Shown here one piece after another: positions 32,228 through 41,259 of a stretch of 64,000 bases of DNA. The DNA lies in the NCBI RefSeq assembly GCF_003987275.1, contig NZ_PIQF01000001.1, positions 1,178,001 to 1,242,000 of the forward strand. The letters run 5' to 3'. Each line of letters begins with the position of its first letter. The first letter of the stretch is position 1. This stretch comes from Idiomarina seosinensis (lineage in GTDB: Bacteria; Pseudomonadota; Gammaproteobacteria; Enterobacterales; Alteromonadaceae). The translations under genes and the position numbers were made by a program. The notes under the pieces were generated by a model. The model worked only from the letters and a program-made list of their open reading frames with translations, ran no database searches and was not told where the DNA came from.

Positions 32228-33436
32228 TTAATTCCTTTTTAAGCTAAGCCAGGCTATTAACCATGTCAAAATGAGTAGCACAGCGGTGCTACTCAGCCAG
32301 ATACTCCGAGTTAATTCGAAATCGATCAAGTAGCCGTAAATTAGCGGTGCCAAGGCGGTACTGAAAACCATCAGCGCGTGATACAAAGCGCGAACCGTTG
32401 CTAAGCTACGAACCCCAAAAAGTTCCGGCCATAAGGTACCGGAAATCGCCGAATTAAAACCGGCACTTAATCCAGATAATGCCATAAACACAAACCAGCC
32501 CCAGGCCGCATCGATAAAGCTCAGGAAAACTAAGCCAATGGCGACTGGCAAGACATTGACCCCAATAAGCTTATAAGAGCCCACCTTGTCGATCAGGCTA
32601 CCTGCGGCGATAGAAGTAATAACCCGGCTCACCGAAAACAGCGCAATGCCTCCGGCAATAACTGCTGCCGACCAACCGTTTTGGTCAGCAAACCAGGTCT
32701 GATTGATCAAAATACCGGTCATTACAAACGGCAGTGCCAACATCGCCGGCAATACGCCAATAAACCGACGATCCCGAATTAAGTCACGTTGTCGTAGTAA
32801 TGCCAACGGTTGTTCTACTGAGTCTTGACTATCGGCAACTGACACCGCCGGATGGCGGCTATGCAAAAGTATCAAGGTTGGCCAAAGCAGCAATATGATA
32901 GCCGCAGTAATTACCCACCAAGTGTTAATATAGCCCAACTGAGCCAGCAACAATAATATTAGGCTGGGTAACAGTATTTCGCCTGCCGGAAAGCCGGTCC
33001 CGGAAAAGGCGACAGCGCGACCGCGCAGCTCATCAAAATAACGACCCATGCTGGTCACTGCCATATGGCCCATCAAACCCTGCCCAAATAGCCGCAATCC
33101 AAACAGGGCAGCAATCAATAACAACCAGGAGGAGGCTTGCATACTTAACGCCATTACCGCAGCAGAAACGGCCAGACCCAGTACCACAAAATGGACGAAA
33201 TATTTGAGTGGGACGACGTCCAGTCGTTTACCCACGCGCATCAAAAATAAACCACCGACCGCGGTGGTAATTGCATACAAACTACCAAAGTCGCCATAAC
33301 TCAACTGATTAGCAGCAACAATGTCATCCACAAATAGCGAGATAAAAAAGGTTTGGCCGAAACTTGAAGCAAAGGTCGCTATAAAGCCAAACATTAAAAA
33401 GCCGGGGTAGGCTTTTAACAACCGAAAGTACTGCAT
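32228..33436 (-). CDS. MFS transporter upstream of the ars operon
   Basis: The 402-residue product has about 12 membrane spans with a FIATFASSFGQTFFISLFVDD first helix, KYFVHFVVLGLAVSAAV, a charged central loop (HPAVSVADSQDSVEQPLAL), and SGLSAGFNSAISGTLWPELF in the second half, a pattern of the drug or monocarboxylate-type MFS. Substrate is unknown. It is followed after 2 bp by the FMN reductase gene, and both may be co-transcribed towards the ars genes. AAAGGG precedes the ATG. Confidence 0.82.
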   Translation of the reverse strand: MQYFRLLKAYPGFLMFGFIATFASSFGQTFFISLFVDDIVAANQLSYGDFGSLYAITTAVGGLFLMRVGKRLDVVPLKYFVHFVVLGLAVSAAVMALSMQASSWLLLIAALFGLRLFGQGLMGHMAVTSMGRYFDELRGRAVAFSGTGFPAGEILLPSLILLLLAQLGYINTWWVITAAIILLLWPTLILLHSRHPAVSVADSQDSVEQPLALLRQRDLIRDRRFIGVLPAMLALPFVMTGILINQTWFADQNGWSAAVIAGGIALFSVSRVITSIAAGSLIDKVGSYKLIGVNVLPVAIGLVFLSFIDAAWGWFVFMALSGLSAGFNSAISGTLWPELFGVRSLATVRALYHALMVFSTALAPLIYGYLIDFELTRSIWLSSTAVLLILTWLIAWLSLKRN

Positions 33437-33758
33437 TAATTGTTACCCTTTCTAGATTCTATACCCCGTAATAGGCTGTCATCTAACCGAAAAGTTTTAC
33501 TTATGAGGTATATCAATGTATTATCCGCGCGAATTTCTATTTTAACCTATTTCCTGGATCTTATGAGCCCCCAAATTGCTAACAACAATTTGATTACGCC
33601 ACCCTAGACGCTCCATCCCCTGGAGAGTTTTGGCGCATAGTTGTGGGCAATCGTCATGGTCCACTCACTGCATGCCTTCTATAATTCCAATACTTTTTTA
33701 ACTGCCAACACGGCAGTTGAATTTTACTGAATCGTTAATTAACTGGACTTATTTCCCT
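33437..33758. other. Gene-free region between divergent MFS and SulP genes
   Basis: No convincing gene. It contains an inverted repeat CAAATTG-N7-CAATTTG at 33572-33592, a possible regulator site, and a hairpin AACTGCC-AACAC-GGCAGTT at 33700-33718 that would bury the TTG at 33717. No clear promoter can be fixed by eye. Confidence 0.5.
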
Positions 33759-35246
33759 ATGATTAAGTATCTAAAAGAACACTGGTTCTTTAACCTAAAA
33801 GGCGATCTGCTATCAGGTATTGTGGTGGCACTAGCCCTAATTCCTGAAGCCATCGCCTTCTCAATTATCGCCGGCGTTGACCCTAAAGTAGGATTATACG
33901 CCTCATTTTGTATCGCTGTTGTTATTGCCTTCGTCGGTGGTCGTCCGGGTATGATCAGTGCCGCCACTGGTGCCATGGCATTGCTAATGGTGACACTGGT
34001 CAAAGAGCATGGCCTCGAATACTTGTTAGCGGCTACCCTACTTACTGGTGTGCTACAAATCGTCGCCGGTTATCTGCGTTTAGGCGAGCTGATGCGTTTC
34101 GTTTCCCGCTCTGTCGTTACCGGCTTTGTTAACGCTCTGGCCATTCTTATTTTTATGGCACAGCTACCGGAATTAACGGACGTTACCTGGCACGTCTACG
34201 CAATGACGGCAGCCGGCTTAGCTATTATTTATGGCTTTCCTTATGTTCCCTACATCGGTAAGGCAATTCCGTCACCGTTGGTTTGTATTATTACATTAAC
34301 CGTCATTGCTGTCGCATTAGGTCTGGATATTCGCACCGTCGGCGATATGGGTCAGTTACCAGACACCTTACCGGTATTTTTATGGCCTGATGTGCCATTA
34401 AACCTGGAGACATTGTGGATCATTTTGCCTTACGCGATTGGCCTGACAGTAGTTGGTTTATTGGAGTCTATGATGACTGCCACTATTGTTGATGACTTAA
34501 CGGACACCAGTAGTGACCGCAACAAAGAATGCCGTGGCCAGGGTATTGCTAACATTGGTTCCGGTTTGCTGGGTGGTATGGCAGGTTGCGCCATGATTGG
34601 ACAGTCAATTATTAATGTAAAATCAGGCGGGCGTGGGCGTTTATCAACTCTAACTGCGGGCGTATTCTTGCTGATTATGATTTTGGTATTAGATGAATGG
34701 CTGAAAGTCATTCCAATGGCCGCATTAGTTGCTGTCATGATTATGGTATCAATTGGTACCTTTAGCTGGGGCTCAATCCGCGACCTGAAAAAGCATCCGC
34801 TTTCGACCAATATCGTGATGGTCGCTACCGTGGTTGTAGTAGTCGCAACCCATAACCTGGCGATTGGTGTTGCGGTTGGTGTGCTATTGGCCGCCTTGTT
34901 CTTTGCCAACAAGGTTGGACATTATATGCATGTACGCTCGTCAATTGATAATGAAGGAACAACCCGTCGTTATCAGGTCATTGGTCAGGTGTTCTTCAGC
35001 TCCTCGGAAAAGTTCATTGCTTCCTTTGACTTGAAAGAAGCGGTTGATAAGGTAGTCATTGACCTTACCCATGCGCACTTCTGGGACATTACCGCGGTCA
35101 ACGCGCTGGACAGAATTGTGGTTAAATTCCGTCGTGAAGGTGCCGAAGTTGAAGTGATTGGATTGAACGAAGCCAGTGCCACTATCGTTGACCGGTTTGG
35201 TGTCCATGACAAAGCCAATGCCGAAGATATCTTAGGCGGACACTAA
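33759..35246 (+). CDS. SulP-family inorganic anion transporter with STAS domain
   Basis: The 495-residue product is a SulP permease, probably for sulfate or bicarbonate. Residues 10-390 form the membrane domain ([20 protein letters not shown] near residue 20, [20 protein letters not shown] near 283, the SLC26 core), and 400-495 the cytoplasmic STAS domain ([20 protein letters not shown]). The ATG at 33759 begins [16 protein letters not shown], which fits the family; a TTG at 33717 would add 14 residues but lies in a hairpin. Neither has a good binding site. The Usp gene follows by 30 bp, a frequent pairing. The ion cannot be decided from sequence. Confidence 0.88.
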   Translation: MIKYLKEHWFFNLKGDLLSGIVVALALIPEAIAFSIIAGVDPKVGLYASFCIAVVIAFVGGRPGMISAATGAMALLMVTLVKEHGLEYLLAATLLTGVLQIVAGYLRLGELMRFVSRSVVTGFVNALAILIFMAQLPELTDVTWHVYAMTAAGLAIIYGFPYVPYIGKAIPSPLVCIITLTVIAVALGLDIRTVGDMGQLPDTLPVFLWPDVPLNLETLWIILPYAIGLTVVGLLESMMTATIVDDLTDTSSDRNKECRGQGIANIGSGLLGGMAGCAMIGQSIINVKSGGRGRLSTLTAGVFLLIMILVLDEWLKVIPMAALVAVMIMVSIGTFSWGSIRDLKKHPLSTNIVMVATVVVVVATHNLAIGVAVGVLLAALFFANKVGHYMHVRSSIDNEGTTRRYQVIGQVFFSSSEKFIASFDLKEAVDKVVIDLTHAHFWDITAVNALDRIVVKFRREGAEVEVIGLNEASATIVDRFGVHDKANAEDILGGH

Positions 35247-35276
35247 TGTGGGCAACCACAATAAAGGAGAATAACC

Positions 35277-36128
35277 ATGAGTAATGTCATTGCTTGTATT
35301 GATGGCTCTAGCGCCGCAAACGGTGTGGTTGAATCCGCTGCCTGGGCGGCCTCACAAATGTCCGCCCCACTCACCTTGCTGCACGTGATCGAAGAAGGTC
35401 ACGCAGCAGCTCGTCAGGATATGACCGGTAATATCGGCCTTGGTAGCCGTGAGAAACTATTGGATGAGTTGGCCGAACTGGATGCCCGGAAGAGTAAACT
35501 TCTGCTAGAACACGGCCACCAGCTGCTGGAGCAGGCGAAACAAAAAGCCTTGCAACAAGACAATGTCACCGATGTCTCTATGCGTCAACGCCACGGCGAG
35601 TTAGTCGAGTCCCTGCTAAAGCTTGAACCTGAGACACGGTTGTTGGTGCTGGGGCTGCACGGCGAGGATCACAGTGATGGCTCTCACATTGGTAGCCAGC
35701 TAGAAACGGTTCTACGCCGTGTGCATAAGCCGATTATGTTGTGCCCGGATCAGTTTAAAGCACCGCAATCGGCTATGTTGGCTTATGATGCCAGTAACAG
35801 CACTAAAAAAAGTGTCGAGTTGTTGGCTAACAGTCCGCTATTTTCCAGAATGCCAGTGCATGTCGTCATGGTAGGAGCGGATTCTGAAACCAATCAGGCA
35901 GAACTGGACTGGGCGCGTAAAACACTGGAACAAGGCGGCCATGATGTTGAAACAGCCATTGTTGCTGGTGATGTCGAACCCGCATTGCATCAGTATCAAG
36001 ATCAACACGATATTGGTGTAATGATCATGGGAGCTTACGGGCATTCGAAGATTCGTCAATTTTTGGTTGGCAGTACCACCACCAACATGCTCGAAGCCAG
36101 CAAAACGCCACTATTGATTTTACGTTAG
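35277..36128 (+). CDS. Tandem universal stress protein
   Basis: The 283-residue protein contains two Usp domains: 1-150 (IACIDGSSAANGVVESAAWA, LGLHGEDHSDGSHIGSQLET) and 155-283 (AMLAYDASNSTKKSVELL, the ATP-type loop IMGAYGHSKIRQFLVGSTTT). Such UspE-like double-domain proteins bind nucleotides and support stress survival. AAAGGAG lies eight bases before the ATG. It follows the SulP gene and precedes the patatin gene by 10 bp, so the three are likely one operon; Usp proteins are often paired with SulP permeases and may regulate them, which is inferred. Confidence 0.92.
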   Translation: MSNVIACIDGSSAANGVVESAAWAASQMSAPLTLLHVIEEGHAAARQDMTGNIGLGSREKLLDELAELDARKSKLLLEHGHQLLEQAKQKALQQDNVTDVSMRQRHGELVESLLKLEPETRLLVLGLHGEDHSDGSHIGSQLETVLRRVHKPIMLCPDQFKAPQSAMLAYDASNSTKKSVELLANSPLFSRMPVHVVMVGADSETNQAELDWARKTLEQGGHDVETAIVAGDVEPALHQYQDQHDIGVMIMGAYGHSKIRQFLVGSTTTNMLEASKTPLLILR

Positions 36129-36138
36129 GAGTTAGTCA

Positions 36139-36993
36139 GTGCCTAAAAGAGCCCTGGTCCTTGAAGGTGGCGCCATGCGCGGTATTTTTACCGCGGGCGT
36201 ACTGGATGGTTTTTTAGAGCAGCAGTACAATCCATTTGATTTTGTTATTGGTGTTTCTGCAGGTTCAACCAATGGCATTGGCTACCTATGCGGACAACTA
36301 GGGCGTAGTCATAAAATCATCACTGAGTTTGCTACCAGTGCGGACTTTATTGATATGGTGCGTTGGCTGCGCGGTGGCCATTTTTGTGACGTAGACTGGT
36401 TATGGCGTCAGTCATTCGATGATATCTGGTTAGATGTAGAGCACTACCAACAGCTCGGTATCCCATTGTACGTGGTTACCACCAGTGTCACGACTGGCAA
36501 GCCATGCTACCTCAAAGTCACACCGGACAATATGCATCAACTGTTCCCGGCTTCGTGCGCAATCCCGTTGGCTTATCGCGATTTTCCAAAAGTTAACGGC
36601 GAGCCCATGACCGATGGCGGTGTTGGCGACTCGATTCCCGTTATCAAAGCCTACCAACAAGGTGCGCGGGATATTACCGTAGTACTCTCCCGGGCCTTAG
36701 GTTATAAAAAGAAAGTTAGTAAAAATAGTGTGTTAGTACGACAGCTATTTAAAGAGTTGCCCGAGTTACAAGACGCTATTATTGGCCGTAACGAAAATTA
36801 CAATCAGGCGCTGGAGTTTATTAATAACCCACCCGCTGACTGCCAAATACATGTCATAGCGCCTCCCGATGACTTTAAAGTGGGTCGTTTTACCCGCGAC
36901 CGCGAGCGCCTAGAGGCAGGGTATCAACAGGGATTATCCATCGGTCGCCTCACTGCAATCAATGCAGCGGGTCTGGGTGGGATCGAACTGTAA
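36139..36993 (+). CDS. Patatin-like phospholipase (YjjU-like)
   Basis: The 284-residue product is a patatin-fold lipid acyl hydrolase: glycine-rich oxyanion loop GGAMRGIFTAGVLDG at residues 10-24, nucleophile S40 in GVSAGSTNG, and the dyad aspartate D159 in TDGGVGDS. No signal peptide, so cytosolic or membrane-associated. GTG start with GGAG eight bases upstream. The arrangement resembles E. coli YjjU rather than secreted patatins. Substrate unknown. Confidence 0.88.
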   Translation: MPKRALVLEGGAMRGIFTAGVLDGFLEQQYNPFDFVIGVSAGSTNGIGYLCGQLGRSHKIITEFATSADFIDMVRWLRGGHFCDVDWLWRQSFDDIWLDVEHYQQLGIPLYVVTTSVTTGKPCYLKVTPDNMHQLFPASCAIPLAYRDFPKVNGEPMTDGGVGDSIPVIKAYQQGARDITVVLSRALGYKKKVSKNSVLVRQLFKELPELQDAIIGRNENYNQALEFINNPPADCQIHVIAPPDDFKVGRFTRDRERLEAGYQQGLSIGRLTAINAAGLGGIEL

Positions 36994-37060
36994 ACGTTTT
37001 AACGCTATTGGTTGTCCTGAAACTATTGGTCTGTTCTCCAATAAAATCACTATAAATGTT

Positions 37061-37106
37061 TAGACTACAAAATTGTTATACGTTTTCTAGACTATAAGTT
37101 AGACAC
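37061..37106 (+). promoter_or_regulatory. TAGAC repeats upstream of the NAD salvage genes
   Basis: TAGAC occurs three times at 37061, 37088 and 37100, within the 130-bp gap before the nicotinate phosphoribosyltransferase gene. Repeats of this kind may be a regulator site, but no NAD-responsive consensus was recognised. Confidence 0.3.
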
Positions 37107-37123
37107 GGTAAAAGGGGAACAGC

Positions 37124-38476
37124 ATGACTGGAACGGAGCAGGACGATCTAGGATTATTTACCGACTTATATCAGCTCACTATGCTTGATGCATATCTTAA
37201 CGAAGATATGCATGAAGAAGCTGTGTTTACCTTGTTTGTCCGACGATTGCCTGACAACCGTAAGTTTTTGCTCGCGGCTGGACTCGATCCATTGTTAGAG
37301 TTATTAGAAAATTTAAGTTTCAGTGAAAAGCAGTTTGATTACCTTGCTGACCAGGGCTTTTCTGATCAGTTGATCAACTACCTCCGGGAGTTTGAATTTA
37401 GCGGTCAGGTTCGCGCCCTCCCTGAGGGGACGGTTTTTTTCGAAAACGAGCCCATGGTTGAAGTTAGAGCACCGTTACCACAAGCGCAGTTGATCGAAAC
37501 GCTGGTGATGAACCAACTGCATCTACAAACCCTACTAGCCTCGAAGGCTGCTCGTATCGCGCTTGCTGCCGGCGACAAACCCATTTTAGATTTTGGCGCA
37601 CGCCGGGTGCATGGTATCGATGCTGGGGTTAAAGGCAGCCGCGCCATGCTCCTCGGTGGCATTAGGGCCACGTCCAATATGCTGGCCGGCCATCACTATT
37701 CCTTACCGGTTGCCGGGACCATGGCACATAGCTACATTCAGGCTCACGACTCAGAATTTGATGCCTTTAAGCGATTTACTGAGCGTTTTCCGGACACCAT
37801 TCTACTGGTTGATACTATCGATACCATAGAGGGCGTTAAGAAAGTAATTAAACTGGCTAAGCAGCTGGGCGATGAGTTTAAAGTAAAAGGTATACGGTTG
37901 GATTCGGGCGATCTTGGTGAGCTTGCCAAGCAATCGCGAAAGCTATTGGATGACAACGGCCTGGAGCATCTGGATATTGTCGCCAGCGGCGGTCTGGACG
38001 AATACAAGATTAGTGAGCTTGAAAATAATAAAGCGCCCATAGACAGCTTCGGAGTAGGCACCGGAATGGGCGTTTCAGATGATGCACCGGCACTGGATAT
38101 CGCCTATAAATTGGTTGAGTATGCTGGCAAAGGTCGCTTAAAACTATCCAGTGGCAAACCTGTGTTACCGGGCGAGAAACAAGTTTTCCGCGAAACTAAA
38201 GACGGCCAATTCAGTCAGGATACCATTGCCCGTTACGACGAGCAGTTACCCGGCCATCCATTGCTACAAAAAGTGATGACCAAAGGTAAGCGTCTGCCCT
38301 CTCATCAACGCGACTTTGAAAAAATCTGCGAACATGCCCAACAGCAATTGCAGCAACTGCCACCGTCAATCCGAACCATTGAAAAAAGCGACTCTTACCA
38401 AGTCCATATTAGCGACAGACTCTCTGACTACCAGCAACAAGTCACGGAGCAAGTTAAAAAAGGAGGAACATCATGA
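37124..38476 (+). CDS. pncB: Nicotinate phosphoribosyltransferase
   Basis: Makes nicotinate mononucleotide from nicotinate, PRPP and ATP in NAD salvage. The 450-residue product starts LGLFTDLYQLTMLDAYLNED, has LDFGARRVHGIDAGVKGSRA near residue 155, GTMAHSYIQAH near 203 and IRLDSGDLGELAKQSRKLLD near 258. It belongs to the larger bacterial type (about 450 residues) rather than the E. coli-type PncB. AAAGGGG lies seven bases before the ATG. It overlaps the nicotinamidase gene by 4 bp. Confidence 0.94.
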   Translation: MTGTEQDDLGLFTDLYQLTMLDAYLNEDMHEEAVFTLFVRRLPDNRKFLLAAGLDPLLELLENLSFSEKQFDYLADQGFSDQLINYLREFEFSGQVRALPEGTVFFENEPMVEVRAPLPQAQLIETLVMNQLHLQTLLASKAARIALAAGDKPILDFGARRVHGIDAGVKGSRAMLLGGIRATSNMLAGHHYSLPVAGTMAHSYIQAHDSEFDAFKRFTERFPDTILLVDTIDTIEGVKKVIKLAKQLGDEFKVKGIRLDSGDLGELAKQSRKLLDDNGLEHLDIVASGGLDEYKISELENNKAPIDSFGVGTGMGVSDDAPALDIAYKLVEYAGKGRLKLSSGKPVLPGEKQVFRETKDGQFSQDTIARYDEQLPGHPLLQKVMTKGKRLPSHQRDFEKICEHAQQQLQQLPPSIRTIEKSDSYQVHISDRLSDYQQQVTEQVKKGGTS

Positions 38477-39030
38477 ATCTTACATTTGAACAAGGTGATG
38501 CTCTTATTGTTGTCGACGTACAGAATGACTTCTGCCCCGGGGGAAAATTAGCGCTAGATGAGGGGGACGAAGTGGTTCCTGTTATTAATGCAATGATGGC
38601 ACAAGCCCGGCAAGCGGATATTCCTATCTTTGCTTCTCGTGACTGGCACCCACGCCACCACGTGAGCTTTGATGAACGAGGAGGCCCCTGGCCAGAACAT
38701 TGTGTACAAGATACAGAAGGTGCAGAATTTCATCCTGAGTTAAGTTTGCCCAGTGAAACCCGGCTCATTTCAAAAGGCGCTCGTTTTGACGTGGATCAGT
38801 ACTCCGCCTTCGATAAAACGGGGCTCACTTCAGAGCTGGTGCATTTAGACATAAGACGAGTCTGGGTGGTTGGTCTGGCGCTGGAGGTGTGCGTAAAAGC
38901 CACTGCTCTGGACGCAGCTAATAACAATTACGAAACGATACTGGTTAAAGACGGCACCCGCTTTATCGATAAAGCCGATGCCGAAAAAGCCTACTCCGAG
39001 CTGGAAGCAGCTGGCGTTACATTTAACTAA
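38473..39030 (+). CDS. pncA: Nicotinamidase
   Basis: Hydrolyses nicotinamide to nicotinate, feeding the preceding phosphoribosyltransferase. The 185-residue isochorismatase-fold enzyme has D15 in LIVVDVQNDFCPGGKLAL, the metal-binding DWHPRHH, catalytic Lys in ISKGARFDVDQYSAF and catalytic Cys in LEVCVKATALDAA. AGGAGG lies seven bases before the ATG, which overlaps the previous stop codon. The 3' end overlaps the convergent macrodomain gene by 8 bp. Confidence 0.95.
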   Translation: MNLTFEQGDALIVVDVQNDFCPGGKLALDEGDEVVPVINAMMAQARQADIPIFASRDWHPRHHVSFDERGGPWPEHCVQDTEGAEFHPELSLPSETRLISKGARFDVDQYSAFDKTGLTSELVHLDIRRVWVVGLALEVCVKATALDAANNNYETILVKDGTRFIDKADAEKAYSELEAAGVTFN

Positions 39031-39532
39031 ATTGCTCTAGCGCATGTTGGTAACGCTGATAATCTTTGTCACTAAACAAGACAAAACGAATTGTCTTCAG
39101 GTGACTCAGCGTACTAACGTGCCCGGCTAAAGTATCAAGCGCAATTTTAGTCGCTTGCTCAAACGGGAAGCCAAAAGCGCCGGTTGAAATAGCCGGAAAA
39201 GCAATCGACTTTATTTTATATTTTTCAGTTAACTCCAGAGCATTTCGGTAGCAGTCTGCTAATAGCTCATCGCTGGGCTCATCTTTACCATAGACAGGTC
39301 CCAGGCAATGGATGACGTAGTCGTTCGGCAAATTAAAGGCTTCCGTGATGACCGCTTGCCCCGGTTCGATCGGTGCTAATGGCCTGGTTGCTTCAGTTAG
39401 CTCGGGGCCGGCTGCACGATGGATAGCCCCGGCAACACCGCCACCGGTTTGTAACTCGGCATTGGCGGCATTGACTACCGCATCAATATTATTTTGTTGA
39501 CTGATATCGCCCTGTATACATTCGTAATTCAT
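39023..39532 (-). CDS. Macrodomain protein (ADP-ribose / O-acetyl-ADP-ribose hydrolase type)
   Basis: The 169-residue protein is a single macrodomain: IDAVVNAANAELQTGGGVAG near residue 20, VIHCLGPVYGKDEPSDELLA near 78, and FPAISTGAFGFPFEQATKIA. Such proteins bind ADP-ribose and, in the MacroD/YmdB group, remove ADP-ribose from proteins or deacetylate O-acetyl-ADP-ribose. The ATG at 39532 has GGAGG six bases upstream. It sits tail to tail with pncA, so NAD consumption products and NAD salvage lie together; a functional link is inferred. Confidence 0.9.
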   Translation of the reverse strand: MNYECIQGDISQQNNIDAVVNAANAELQTGGGVAGAIHRAAGPELTEATRPLAPIEPGQAVITEAFNLPNDYVIHCLGPVYGKDEPSDELLADCYRNALELTEKYKIKSIAFPAISTGAFGFPFEQATKIALDTLAGHVSTLSHLKTIRFVLFSDKDYQRYQHALEQFS

Positions 39533-39556
39533 GGCTCCTCCCATTCAACCAGACAT

Positions 39557-40228
39557 TTAAGACATTTGCTTTTTAAACAAGACAACCCGATCAGACAGTT
39601 TTTCGAACTGTAAATTAAATTGCTTAGCAATCCATTCCATCGTTGTCGATGTATAAAAGCTGATATGCGTGGGGTCGCCAATGTAACTCCAGCGACAAAA
39701 ATCCTCTTCTGTCGTTTTGCTAAACAGTCCCGTCATAATACCAAGCCATCCTCCAGGTTGTAACAGACTAACCAACTCCGGCCAGCTCTGTGATGGCTGT
39801 CTAAAGTGCTCAACCACCTCAGTGCAGGTCACGAAATCATACTTGCGCTGCAATGCCTGTTTATCATTAGCATAGTAAATATCGTACAACGACACTGCCA
39901 TACCCTGCTGCTCTAACATTAAACTTAAAGTTGGCCCGGGACCACAGCCGTAGTCCAGCCCCTCCATTCCTGGCTTAAGCCGGGCTACTAAGGGTTCACT
40001 TAATTGCGCTAAAAATTTCCGGTAACCTTGGTCATCAGGACCATTTTCGTGAAAGTCGTACAACTTTTTTTCTTCCGCTGCACTCAGCTGACTCTCCGGG
40101 TCAGCAATGATCAGATCGCAATTACCACAGCGGTAATATCGACGTCTGCGATCGCTACAAAAAAATTGCGATTCAGAGGCGCACAATGTGCATTTAATAG
40201 CCTTTGACACTAAATATTCCTTTGCCAT
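39557..40228 (-). CDS. Zn-ribbon class I SAM-dependent methyltransferase
   Basis: The 223-residue protein has an N-terminal zinc ribbon with four cysteines (CTLCASESQFFC and YRCGNCDLI) and a class I methyltransferase domain with motif I GLDYGCGPGPTLSLML near residue 85. The middle segment FVTCTEVVEHFRQPSQSWPE is typical of the UbiG/type 11 group. The arrangement resembles small Zn-ribbon methyltransferases found near tRNA, rRNA or sugar modification genes; the substrate cannot be told. It is 12 bp upstream of the macrodomain gene on the same strand. Confidence 0.82.
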   Translation of the reverse strand: MAKEYLVSKAIKCTLCASESQFFCSDRRRRYYRCGNCDLIIADPESQLSAAEEKKLYDFHENGPDDQGYRKFLAQLSEPLVARLKPGMEGLDYGCGPGPTLSLMLEQQGMAVSLYDIYYANDKQALQRKYDFVTCTEVVEHFRQPSQSWPELVSLLQPGGWLGIMTGLFSKTTEEDFCRWSYIGDPTHISFYTSTTMEWIAKQFNLQFEKLSDRVVLFKKQMS

Positions 40229-40273
40229 TCACGTTATACTGTCTCCTTTATATCACCAACCAATGGATGCGTC

Positions 40274-41254
40274 ATGACCCTGTGTTTGCCTACTTATAAA
40301 GATGTCGAAGCCGCTGCTCATCGAATCAAACCCTACGTTCATAAAACCCCCGTGCTTACCTCGCAGACGGTCAATGAATCCTTTGGTGGGGAAGTTTTCT
40401 TTAAGGCTGAAAATTTGCAACGCATGGGCGCATTTAAGTTTCGCGGTGCCATGAACTCGTTACTGCAATTTAGCGAGCCACAAAAAGCGGCAGGCGTTAT
40501 CGCTTTTTCTTCCGGCAATCATGCACAGGCAATCGCACTGGCAGCCCAAATACTCGGTATCAAAGCCACTATTATTATGCCTGAGGATGCCCCCAGAGCA
40601 AAAGTAGAGGCAACTCAAGGCTACGGCGCCACCGTGGTAAGCTACGACCGCTACAGTGAAGATCGCGAAAAAATTGGACGTGATCTTGCGGAACAATATG
40701 GCTATACATTAATTCCACCCTACGATCATCCCCATGTATTGGCCGGACAAGGTACTGCAGCCAAAGAGTTATTTGAAGAAGTCAGCGAGCTTGATGCGCT
40801 ATTTGTCTGTTTAGGGGGTGGCGGTCTACTGTCTGGTTGCGCCCTCGCCGCCCGACATTACTCACCAGCCTGCAAAATTTATGGAGTTGAGCCTGAAGCG
40901 GGTAATGACGGTCAACAATCACTCCGGCAAGGCAAGATCGTTCGTATTGAGACCCCTAAAACTATCGCTGACGGGGCACAAACCCAATTTCTCGGCCAGT
41001 ATACATTTCCTATAATCCGCGATAACGTCGATGACGTTTTGACTGTAGCTGATAATCAGCTAATCGATGCTATGCACTTTTTTGCCGAACGGATGAAAAC
41101 CGTGGTCGAACCAACAGGCTGCCTTGGATTTGCTGCTGCGCGCCAGCTAATTCCTGAACTGCATGGCAAACGTGTTGGCATCATCATTAGTGGTGGTAAT
41201 GTGGATATCCAACGCTACGCCCGGTTATTGTTACAGATTAACGATCAAGGCTAA
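40274..41254 (+). CDS. PLP-dependent serine racemase / threo-3-hydroxyaspartate dehydratase-like enzyme
   Basis: Fold-type II PLP enzyme of 326 residues: K55 in MGAFKFRGAM forms the Schiff base, FSSGNHAQAIALAAQILGI follows, and CLGGGGLLSGCALAARHY is the phosphate-binding glycine loop. No regulatory ACT domain, so it is not biosynthetic IlvA. The sequence fits the serine racemase, catabolic threonine dehydratase and L-threo-3-hydroxyaspartate ammonia-lyase group, which cannot be separated by eye. It is followed by a DSD1-like gene after 5 bp, which favours D-amino acid or hydroxyaspartate metabolism. Confidence 0.87.
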   Translation: MTLCLPTYKDVEAAAHRIKPYVHKTPVLTSQTVNESFGGEVFFKAENLQRMGAFKFRGAMNSLLQFSEPQKAAGVIAFSSGNHAQAIALAAQILGIKATIIMPEDAPRAKVEATQGYGATVVSYDRYSEDREKIGRDLAEQYGYTLIPPYDHPHVLAGQGTAAKELFEEVSELDALFVCLGGGGLLSGCALAARHYSPACKIYGVEPEAGNDGQQSLRQGKIVRIETPKTIADGAQTQFLGQYTFPIIRDNVDDVLTVADNQLIDAMHFFAERMKTVVEPTGCLGFAAARQLIPELHGKRVGIIISGGNVDIQRYARLLLQINDQG

Positions 41255-41259
41255 CAACG

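Noticed and set aside
33717-33758. TTG start for the SulP transporter
   Set aside because: It lies inside a hairpin arm and adds residues not typical of the family; the choice is not certain.
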